Below, in pieces: positions 1-7,924 of a stretch of DNA of 7,924 bases (positions are counted from its first letter, which is position 1; each line of letters starts with the position of its first letter). This DNA comes from Patescibacteria group bacterium UBA5124 (GTDB taxonomy: Bacteria; Patescibacteriota; Gracilibacteria; Absconditabacterales; Absconditicoccaceae). The position numbers and the translations under genes were made by a program. The notes under the pieces were generated by a model, which worked only from the letters and a program-made list of their open reading frames with translations, was not told the origin of the DNA and did no database searches. The stretch covers positions 4,923 through 12,846 of the forward strand of contig DHYS01000007.1 of the NCBI GenBank assembly GCA_002414185.1, given 5' to 3'.

Positions 1-413
1 GAAAATTACCACCAGCGATCTCTCCTGCGACAACTATTTCTGGTATCACCAAATCACTCTATACCGAAGAGACGATGATGAATGATTTTGAAAAGAAAGT
101 CATCAATGAAATAGCAAACTGTGAAAACATCCTTCGATGGCATAAAAATATAGAGAGAAAATGACTTTGTATCAACGGACATCTAAATCATTATCCTGAC
201 TTTATCGTGTATACAAAATTAGGGAAAATCTTAATCATAGAAACCAAGGGAGATGACAGAGATAATACAGATTCTAAACTCAAAGTTCGCCTTGGTAAGA
301 AATGGGCAAACAAAGCTGGAGAAGAGTTTAAATATTTCATGGTTTTTGATGCAAATAGGATTGAATGAGCTCATACATTTGATGAATTTATGAAGTTGGT
401 GAAGGAGATGTAA
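1..413 (+). CDS. Type III restriction / DEAD-box helicase-type Res subunit, C-terminal fragment (5' end outside window)
   Basis: The frame is open from the window edge (first full codon at 3) to TAA at 411-413, giving 136 residues when two in-frame TGA codons (162-164, 366-368) are read as Gly. The fragment carries the C-terminal nuclease signature of type III restriction Res subunits: a fE..v...ia lead-in, WHKNIERKG, then NGHLNHYPDFIVYTKLGK, the ETKGDD core, and LGKKWANKAGEEFKYFMVFD. PDF and E-x-K are the metal-binding residues of a PD-(D/E)xK fold. In this family the preceding superfamily 2 helicase domain translocates on DNA and this domain cuts it; that part lies upstream and is not seen. 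No Mod methyltransferase is visible, so whether this is a true type III R-M system or a solitary Res-like helicase-nuclease cannot be decided here. Its GC content is higher than that of the next gene. Confidence 0.87.
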
Positions 414-438
414 TTATTTAATAACGACATAAATCTTT

Positions 439-2733
439 ATGAATGAAACAGAAAAGAAAGAAAAGAAATTAACATTGAAACAAAGATTTTTGTTGTTTTT
501 TTATAGATTAAAACAATTTATTCATAATAAATTATCTTTTTATAGATATAAATTATTAAAATTTACAGATTCTTTTCGGTTTTATTTAATCATTATTAGT
601 GTTTTTTCTTATGGATTGTCTTATTTTTTAGTCTATATAAATCCAATTATTTCAAAAGATCATTTGTATAATCTTGGTTTTGCAACAGCTGGAATAATTG
701 GAGCATCAATAGCTATAATATTTTCATTTTCTACTTTTATTCTACAAAGTACTGCCGATCTTTTTTCTACACAATATCTTAATAAATTTATTGAAAATAA
801 AAAGGAGAAAATATTTTTCTGGTTATTAGTATTATTAACGATAATTTCATTTCTCATACCATTTTTTTCAAGATATAAAATAGAAAAAGAATCATCATAT
901 TTAGCAAATCCATGATTTTTGTCTTTCTTAATTTTTATTTTACTTCTTGCTTTTTACTTAATATATGCTTTATACAAGGAATTAAGGGAAAGAACAAATC
1001 CGGAAACAACTCTTAGTATCATAAAAGAAGATGCAATAAATCAACTAAAATTAGTAAATCAGAAACTGCTAAAACAAGCAAAAATTCAAAACAATATTTT
1101 TCAATACGAGGGCGAAAATAAAGATTATTGCCTAGATATACAGTATAAATCCAATCAAAATCGGAAGAGTATTATTTTAGAAGATATAAAATATTTATAT
1201 GAAATAGGTTTAAGGCTTTTATCAAAAAACGAAATAAACTCTTTTAATTTAACATTAAAATATATTCATGATATTTACTTGAAACATCTAGAATTAAGGA
1301 ATAATAATTTTATTAGAATTCCTGCTGATTTTTTGGGAACATATACCTTTGATGATGAATGATTTACAACAACAATCCTTGAATATTTACAGTCTATTGA
1401 GGACAGAATAATAACAGAGAAAAGAAAGGAAAATATTTATTTTTTATTTAAAATCTATCAAAGCATAATTACTTTTTCTTTAAATATTAAATTTGCGGAC
1501 AAAGGACTTGATTCTATTAAAGATAATCCATTACTAAGTTTGGTTTTAGCTTATTATACAGGATTTATTGAAAGATTAATTACAGCTAAAGAAGACGATT
1601 GGGTGTGGGAGTCAATAAAATCACTTTCAAATTTATCTAATACTATACTTACAAAAACAGATAGTTATTTGATTCTTAGTAAAATAAATGAAATTTCGAA
1701 TAAACTTCTAATTCCTTGTATAGAAAAAGAGCAAGAAGCATTTTTGAAGGAAATTATAAGTATTTATTTGAATCAAATAAAAATTGCTTGGAGTAAATAT
1801 GGGCATAATGATGTTTTTTGGAATGATCTTTTTAAAGAATTAAAAAAAAATATTTTATTTTTATCAATACAAAATAATTTAAGTTTATCAACTAGTGATT
1901 TGTTTATAAATTTTAATACTTGGCAAGTTGCTGTAATAAATGAGATCTTTAATCAAGATAAGGAAGAAAATGAATATATAGAAAAGTTTTTAATTTTTAT
2001 AGAAAAATGGAGTGATTTTTTGTTAGACTTTGCTAGAAGTATAGGCTTAGAAAACAAGAAAATTTGACTTTCAATAATTCAATCAGTAGATAATAATTTA
2101 AGAATTATCTATGGTATAAAATCACATTTTCCAAACATAAATCTTGATAAAATATACAAGACTCAATTTAACATATTTAGTTGGTACTTTCAAAATACAG
2201 ATAAAGTTGAAGAAAGTCTTTTGTTTAATTTAAAGAATGTGTTAGAAATTTTGTTAGTGGAAGTCAACTCTAATCTAAAAAAACAAAGTTTTGAAATGAA
2301 AGATGTGATCAATCTATATGTTAGATTGATAGAACAACATTTTGAAAAATGTACTATTGGCTATGGTTACAATCATCCAAGAGTAATTGAAAAGTTGATT
2401 CCTTTATGACTAATCCTTGAAAAATACGAAAAGAAAGATGAAGCATCTGAAATAATAAATAAAATTGGAGAATTAAATAAAAAATATTTAGAGATAAATA
2501 AAGATTTTTTCAATATGAAAAAAGAAAAAACAAACCTTATGTGACCAGATGAACATCAATTATGTGAAGAAATACATGACTTAGAAAAAGACATATTTTG
2601 ATACAATAGTTATTCATTTGATATTACACAAAATATTCTAAGACAAGAAGTTACAAAAAAAATATGGGATAGCTTTATTACAAGAATAGATCATTGTAAG
2701 AATATAGAATATACAACAACTAGTATTTTTTAA
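439..2733 (+). CDS. Large protein with four N-terminal membrane segments and a long helical domain, family uncertain
   Basis: This is one frame of 764 residues once six TGA codons (913, 1360, 2065, 2407, 2542, 2599) are read as Gly; it stops at TAA 2731-2733. The N-terminus is Lys-rich (KKEKK). Hydrophobic segments follow at about residues 48-67, 79-103, 125-143 and 160-178, then about 585 mostly helical, charged residues with no catalytic motif I recognise. The stretch GASIAIIFSFSTFILQSTAD, followed by LFSTQYLNKF and another membrane segment, faintly recalls the DUF2254 membrane family, but I cannot confirm it. The likely topology is a membrane anchor with a large soluble domain on one side. 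It starts 25 bases after the Res gene and ends 18 bases before the ApeA-like gene, so it is probably a defence-island gene working with one of them. It is the most AT-rich gene by eye, with 6 of 21 glycines as TGA. The start is the first ATG after the preceding stop; no Shine-Dalgarno is seen. The reading frame is secure; the function is unknown. Confidence 0.9.
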
Positions 2734-2751
2734 TTAGTTCATTTTTCATAT

Positions 2752-4068
2752 ATGGCATTAAAAAACAAAAAAGAAAATTTTTTATGAAAGTGGCGACATA
2801 AAGATTCACCTGAAAATATGGTTAATTGAATGTTTATTCATGAAGAAAAAAATATATATTTAGAAAATTGATTTGAAAAAGATATAGAAGCATACACAAT
2901 ATGACCAAAAATTATGACAAAGGCAAATGAGTTTTTATTGGGAGAAGATATCCATTGAGAGAGAATTTCCTTATGATATTATGCAGATGCAAATTCAAGG
3001 ACTACTATTAATAATAAGTGACACAATAGCAGTAAGGTACATCCAGTTTTTATGCTAATAAAAAATATACATACCTCATCAGATTATGAATTTTTGCTTA
3101 ATAGATTAGAATTTCAATTAAATTGAATAGATAAAATTTTTGAAATAAAGCCAGATGAAGAATGTAATAATATGCTTTGAAATCCATGAGAAATCAAAAT
3201 TAATACAACAGCTGAGTATGTAAGATTGTTTGATGTTGATAATATTTTTTGAGATATAGAATATTTTTATGATCGTTTCAGTGCTGTAAGAAAAATCAAA
3301 TTGGTATTTCGTTCAAAACTAAAATGATGATCTAATTTCTCAGATTTTTACTCAAAAATTATTCAAATCGTAGATTTTTTTCAATTTTGGTCTTGAGAAT
3401 GATTTTTTATATCAGATTTAATCTGATATAAAACTCTTTCAGGAACAATGAATCCTATTATAATCAATATATTTGATCATAAATATTTTCTCAAAGAACA
3501 CATAGATAAGGTTACACAAAGATGATATAAGAACTTTACAATAAATAATGTTAATAAAGATAGTCTCAAATCATATATATCTAGACGATCTGAAATTAAT
3601 AACGAGATCTGAATAATTACCTCCTCATATTTATTTTATTCTTGATGTAAAGAAGTTTGATTACAAGATTTTTTCTTATGAATGACAAGATGTTTAGAGT
3701 CCTTACATAGAATATTATTTAAAACAAAAGCTGTTAAAGAATGAAATAATGATAATATAAAAAAAATATCAAAAGCTATTACTGATCTTTGATTTCAAAA
3801 CGATCAAGAAAAATACTACAAACAAATAATTGAAAGCACATTAAAACATAATGAAATCCCATTTGTAGAAAAGTTATCAGAAATAAAATGAAAATATAAT
3901 ATTTTAGATGAAGTTGTAACAAACAAAGAATTAGATGTAATAAAAGAATTGAGAAATGATCTTACACACAAAAAAAGCAAAGATATTGATATAAATAAAT
4001 TGTATTCTATAAGCACAAAAACATTTTATTTCATGAGAGAAAGTCTTTTATTTTTAATATGCAACTAG
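2752..4068 (+). CDS. apeA: ApeA-like anti-phage HEPN ribonuclease
   Basis: This is 438 residues with 24 in-frame TGA codons read as Gly, ending at TAG 4066-4068. The N-terminal half follows the pattern of the ApeA N-terminal domain: FLGKW (residues 10-14), a NGMFIHEEKNIYLENG beta segment (25-40), IHGERISLGYY (68-77), PVFMLIKNIH (98-107) and a long region ending before about 230. The C-terminal part (about 305-436) is a helical HEPN domain with ALE-like CLESLHRILF (314-323) and the HEPN catalytic motif RNDLTH (R401, N402, H406). HEPN proteins are metal-independent RNases. ApeA is a known single-gene anti-phage protein, thought to act by abortive infection through RNA cleavage. The length suits the family. 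It lies 18 bases after the membrane-protein gene and 7 before the DUF2779 gene, so it is probably co-transcribed. Oddities are that 24 of 26 glycines are TGA, including a TGA-TGA pair, and that a 29-base near-perfect palindrome lies inside the gene. The family call rests on motif reading without a database search. Confidence 0.83.
3405..3433. repeat. 29-base near-perfect palindrome inside the apeA-like gene
   Basis: The arms at 3405-3418 (TTTTATATCAGATT) and 3420-3433 are perfect reverse complements of 14 bases around a single central T at 3419. It is translated through (residues FFISDLIG), so it is not an intergenic terminator, and the + strand arm is followed by A's rather than a T-run. Fourteen uninterrupted complementary pairs are more than AT-richness would readily give by chance. 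Possible explanations are an mRNA hairpin, a protein-binding dyad or coincidence under coding constraint. Confidence 0.8.
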
Positions 4069-4075
4069 TTTGATT

Positions 4076-5899
4076 ATGAAAAAGCCAATAACCAAATCCC
4101 TCTTCGTAGACTATTGTGACTTTGAGAAACTTGCTCGATGGAAAGTTAACGATTCTGAGGTTTACAAAAAAATCCGCAAGATAGAATCTGAGGAGCAGGA
4201 AGAACATATCATGGCTATTGGACAAGCTGTTGAAGAATTAGTAAAAAAATATCTGACTACTAAATATCAATCTGTACCAGTAAATCTCATGCCTCCGATA
4301 ATCCAAGATCAGCTTGAAGTGAATCCTGAAGATGAAGACGATCAGGAGGATTTTGTTTATTTCCCAAAAGAATGAGTACAACCCTGGGAAACAATTGCTC
4401 ATAATACAAGGGCAACTCTTGAAGCCATAAAAAATCAAGAAAAGATATTATATCAGCCAGGATTCTCTATTGATGGATGTTTTGTGAGAGCAGATTTTAT
4501 GGTACTCCAACCCAATGGACAATATGACTTGATCGAGGTAAAAGCAAAATCAGGAATTAGAAAAGAAGTAAGTCATGAAGGACAAAAAGCAAAAATCTGA
4601 GTAATTGATGATAAATTTAGAAATGATACAAGCTTCCAAAAACGAGTGATCAATAAAGCTTTAGAAAAAGAAAAGCTACCACTCCTTGGAGATGTGTTTT
4701 TGTATTATCTCAACAAAGAGTATATCAAACAATGACCCATTGATCCCATGCAATTAGTGGCAAAAGATCAAATGGGTATTGCGACATCTGTAACTATAGA
4801 ATGAGAAAAGAAAGCCAAGGTTATCAATAGAGCCGACAACTTCGTGGATTGAAGTACTATTGCAAAAATCGTGGAGAATATGCAAAAAGAACTATGGTTA
4901 CCAGAAGAAGAATTTAATAAAATTCATGTATTCCCAGGAAATAAATACCTTAATTATTTTGGTAAAAAAACAGACTTTGGAACGATTTGTGCGATCCCCA
5001 AAATGCATTATAGCAAAGCTCCAGTAGTTCAGAATCTCTATTTCAAAAATAGATTAAACTTACTAGAACTTACAAACGAAGAAAAAGATGGATTCAACTC
5101 AGCGGATACTCGATGATCTGCGAGAGAATTTATTGAAAGATTTATTCATTGTACACAAACTGGAGAAATCATCATCAATAAAGATGCTATCAGAAAAATT
5201 ATTTGAGACTTCAAATATCCGATCTGTTTTTATGATTACGAAACTATCAGTGTGCCAGTTCCTTTGTTTGACTATTCCTATGCTTACCAGCAAGTCCCAG
5301 TTCAATACTCGCTTCACAAATACTATGAAGATGGTCGTATGGAGCATTTTGGATGAGTGTTAGTTTGACAAGGAGAAAAAAAGGTCGAACAAGTAATTAT
5401 TGAAGACAATCCAAATAAAGTAGAATCTGAATCGGAAAAAGTTATTATTGGTTCATACAAAGATTTACTTCAAGAACTTTTGAATGATATTTGAGAGCAT
5501 CTTGATAACTCTACATGTATTGTTTGGTATAAACCCTTTGAAAATACAAGGAATAAGGAAGTTGGTAAAATATTCACAGATATCCAAGACAGATTCTTAA
5601 GAATAAATGAGAACACATATGACTTAATGGAGATTTTTTCTCAAAACCACTACTTCGATTTAGCATTTCATGGATCAAATTCTATCAAAAAGGTACTACC
5701 TGTAATGGTTCCAAGTATGACTTATGAAGGAATGAAAGTCTGAAACGGATCGGTAGCAATGCAAAAACTCGAGAAACTTATCAATGGAGAAATCTCTGAT
5801 CCAACAGAAAGGTTGGAAACCACGAAAAATCTTTTGAAATATTGTGGGCAAGATTCTCTAGCTATGGTAAGAATATTTGAGAAACTTTTGAAAATATAA
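4076..5899 (+). CDS. DUF2779 protein: Cas4-like PD-(D/E)xK region plus DEDD-type exonuclease fold
   Basis: This is 607 residues with 11 TGA codons as Gly, ending at TAA 5897-5899. The N-terminus ITKSLFVDYCDFEKLARW (5-22) matches the Cas4-like opening of DUF2779 proteins. FPKEGVQPWE (97-106) and RADFMV...YDLIEVKAKSG (138-160) give the PD-(D/E)xK nuclease residues D140, E154 and K156. The DUF2779 domain proper follows: CFYDYET (D387, E389, exonuclease motif I), TCIVWYKPFE (480-489), YDLMEIF with D516, GSNSIKKVLPVM (533-544) and KYCGQDSLAM with D593. Together these look like a DEDD exonuclease. The family's precise biochemical role is not established; it is found among DNA repair and defence genes. 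ATG 4076 is preferred over an in-frame TTG at 4070 because the conserved ITKS begins just after it. Only seven cysteines remain (14, 135, 305, 359, 384, 481, 590), so the Fe-S cluster cysteines expected of Cas4-like domains look mostly lost. An acidic insertion (PEDEDDQED, 84-92) precedes FPKEG. The gene is less AT-rich than its left neighbours, and 11 of 34 glycines are TGA. Confidence 0.88.
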
Positions 5900-5924
5900 T
5901 TTTTAAATCTTTAACTAGTAATAT

Positions 5925-7924
5925 ATGAAAGCTACAGAAACTCCATTACTTCGTTTATTAGATTGAACTAAACAATTCTTAATACCTACATATCAAAGAA
6001 CTTATAGTTGGACACTAAAACAATGTCAACAACTATGGGAAGATATACTAAGAGTTGGAAAAGATGATAGGTATACAAACCACTTTATAGGTGGTATTTT
6101 GTATATATCTGAAGAAGAAGTAAATTTCTGAGGAGTTTTGCAAGCATCAATAATTGATTGACAACAAAGAATCACAACATGTTCTTTATTATTATGTGCT
6201 CTAGCACAGGTTTCAAGAGAAAATAATGATGAAAAAACATGTAGAGATATTGAATGATATCTTATTAATTCATGAAAAGATGGTGATAAAAGATATAAGT
6301 TAATACCAACAAAATTAGATAGAGAAAAATATATATCAGTTTTAGAATGAATGGAAGTTGATGAAGATGATAATTCAAATATTTCTATAAATTATAAGTT
6401 TTTCAAAGATAAAATATCTGAATCAATAGATGATATCCTAACTATTCAGAAAGGTATAGCTAAGCTTTTTGTTGTAGATATTGCATTAAATAGATCTCAA
6501 GACAATCCCCAGTTGATTTTTGAATCAATGAACTCTACATGATTAGCATTGTCTAAAGCTGAACTAATTAAAAATTATTTGTTGATGGGAATAAAAGCTC
6601 AAGAACAGAAAGTTTTGTATGAACAATACCGACTTTCAATGGACAAAATATTAGAAAACAACTCTGATTTGTATGATATGTTTTTTCGTGATTACTTAAC
6701 ATTTAAATCAGAATCTTGAACAATACCTACTCTGAGATCACTTTATGATGAATTTAAACTCTTTCTGAAAAACGAGAAAAAAGATGTTACTGATATATTA
6801 AAAGATATCTCTAGATCGTTTAATTATTATGCGAAGTTCACACTTCTTAAATCTGAGAGTGATGAAGATATAAAGGAGGTCTTAGCTGATATAGATACAC
6901 TACAAGTAAATGTTGCTTATCCATTAATGATTGAACTGTTTTGGGACTTTGAAGACAAAGTATTAAACAAAGAAGATCTCATAAAAATATTAAGATTGAT
7001 AGAAAGTTATGTATTTAGAAGATCTATCTGTTGAATACCAACAAACTCAATGAATAAAACCTTTTCAACTTTCAAAAAATATTTGAAAAAAGAAACAAGT
7101 CAGACTTATTATGAAAGTTTTGTAGCTTATATGATGTCTCTAGAAAGTTATAAAGCATTTCCAAAAGATGAAGTATTTGAAGCTGAATTCTTAGTAAAAG
7201 ATGTTTACAATTTCCGTAATTGAAAATATCTTCTTGAAAAGATCGAAAACCATGACAAAAAAGAAAGAATATCTGCTGAAAACTATACTATCGAACACAT
7301 TATGCCTCAAAATACTAAAAATAGCGATGTATGGAAACAAGAGATTGGAGAGAATCGAAGAGAAGTTTATGAAAAATATTTACATACAATTTGAAATATT
7401 ACCCTAACATGATATAATTCAGAGTACTCTGATAGATCATTTCAAGAGAAAAAAACCATGGATTGAAAATGATTTAATGCTAGTCCTGTTTGATTGAATT
7501 GAATGATTAAAAATACAGAGATTTGGAATGAAGAAGCGATCATAAAGAGAGCTAAACAACTGGCTGAATTTGCTAAACATGTATGGTGATACGAAAAGTT
7601 AGATGATGATACTTTAAGTAAGTATGTAGTCAAAGAAATAGAACACGATAAGCATCAGTGGACATATGCAAACTACAAACAATTAACATGAGATACTATG
7701 GAGCTTTTTCAAAAACTCAAAGAAAAGATACTATGACTCCATCCTGATGTTAGAGAGGAAGTACAAAAATTGTATATAGCATTTAAGTATCAAACAAACT
7801 TTGTAGATATAGAACCGCAAAAAACAAAATTAAGACTTACATTAAATATGGATTTTGAAGAGATTAAAGACTCTCGTTGAATCTGTAGGGATGTAACTTG
7901 AACATGAGCATGGGGAAATGGTAA
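5925..7924 (+). CDS. GmrSD-type type IV restriction protein: DUF262 + HNH (DUF1524) + DUF5655-like C-terminus, 3' end cut by window
   Basis: 666 residues are visible, open to the window edge, with 22 TGA codons read as Gly. The N-terminal DUF262 domain shows IPTYQRTYSW (20-29), HFIGGILYI (53-61), the hallmark IIDGQQRITT (76-85, G79 encoded by TGA) and FESMNSTGLALSKAEL (199-214). The DUF1524 HNH nuclease shows TIEHIMPQN (455-463, H458), then IGNITLTGYNSEYSD (N491, N498), the QEKK segment and GFNASPVGLNG. From about 592 to the edge is a DUF5655-like tail (LFQKLKEKILGL, VQKLYIAFKYQTNFVDIEP, DVTGTGAWGNG). GmrSD enzymes use the DUF262 half as an NTP-dependent sensor and the HNH half to cut modified, e.g. 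glucosylated hydroxymethyl, phage DNA; the substrate here is unknown. The domains form one chain, as in single-protein GmrSD homologues. By comparison with the family, only a few tens of residues are likely missing. The gene begins 25 bases after the DUF2779 gene, with no clear Shine-Dalgarno. 22 of 32 glycines are TGA. Confidence 0.92.

Noticed and set aside
83..97. Similar GATGATGAATGATTT strings near 83 and near 1351
   Set aside because: It is a single short match in unrelated frames and genes, explained by common Asp/Glu/Asn codons in AT-rich DNA.
660..857. Reverse-strand ORFs (here and at 3816-4016, 4031-4225, 4238-4438, 5099-5347, 7442-7633)
   Set aside because: All are short, lie entirely opposite or across long + strand genes supported by family motifs, and show no recognisable protein signature.
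2308..2330. Stem of 9 bases with a 5-base loop in the membrane-protein gene (2308-2316 with 2322-2330)
   Set aside because: It is short, AT-rich, within coding sequence and has no T-run; it is likely a chance hairpin.
439..2733. A series of separate small genes or a decayed pseudogene
   Set aside because: The pieces are all in one frame separated only by TGA, with no TAA/TAG or frameshift, as expected for UGA=Gly.
2724..2751. T-rich stretch after the membrane-protein gene as a terminator
   Set aside because: No GC-rich or stable stem precedes it, and the next gene starts 18 bases after the stop.
5088..5363. + strand ORFs in other frames at 5088-5363 and 7201-7407
   Set aside because: They overlap the DUF2779 and GmrSD genes in a different frame; the motif-bearing frame continues through both regions.
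5895..5900. TATAAT resembling a -10 promoter box before the GmrSD gene
   Set aside because: The nearest -35-like TTGAGA is only about 12 bases upstream; such hexamers are common in DNA this AT-rich and the box overlaps the DUF2779 stop.
1..7924. UGA = tryptophan (Mycoplasma-type code 4)
   Set aside because: Conserved glycine sites such as DGQQR and STGLALS would become Trp, and conserved Trp positions use TGG.

Overview
The window reads as part of a bacterial defence island from an organism that translates UGA as glycine (genetic code 25), which points to the Absconditabacteria (SR1) / Gracilibacteria lineages of the candidate phyla radiation. With the standard code, most genes here look like strings of short broken ORFs. 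With UGA read as Gly, the whole window resolves into five long, same-strand genes that end only at TAA or TAG. Recoded glycines fall at conserved glycine positions, for example IIDGQQRITT in the GmrSD gene. TGG is still used for conserved tryptophans, so UGA=Trp does not fit. The DNA is strongly AT-rich.

Layout, all on the + strand: (1) 1-413, the C-terminal end of a type III restriction / DEAD-box helicase-type Res subunit with its PD-(D/E)xK nuclease motif. (2) 439-2733, a 764-residue protein with four predicted N-terminal membrane segments and a long helical domain, family not firmly recognised. (3) 2752-4068, an ApeA-like anti-phage protein with an ApeA-type N-terminal domain and a C-terminal HEPN RNase motif, RNDLTH. 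(4) 4076-5899, a DUF2779 protein combining a Cas4-like PD-(D/E)xK region with a DEDD-type exonuclease fold. (5) 5925 to the window end, a single-chain GmrSD-type (type IV restriction) protein with DUF262, HNH/DUF1524 and DUF5655-like C-terminal parts, cut by the window edge.

The gaps between genes are 25, 18, 7 and 25 bases, so the genes are probably co-transcribed. I see no room for separate promoters, no convincing terminators, no Shine-Dalgarno sequence ahead of any start, and no tRNA, rRNA, CRISPR or insertion sequence. There is no gene-free stretch over 300 bases.

The genes probably act as parallel layers against foreign nucleic acid: restriction of DNA (Res, GmrSD), nuclease processing (DUF2779) and RNA cleavage or abortive infection (ApeA). 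The membrane protein next to ApeA is the least explained part. The share of glycines written as TGA differs sharply between genes (2/8, 6/21, 24/26, 11/34, 22/32 in order), suggesting that the island was assembled from pieces with different histories.
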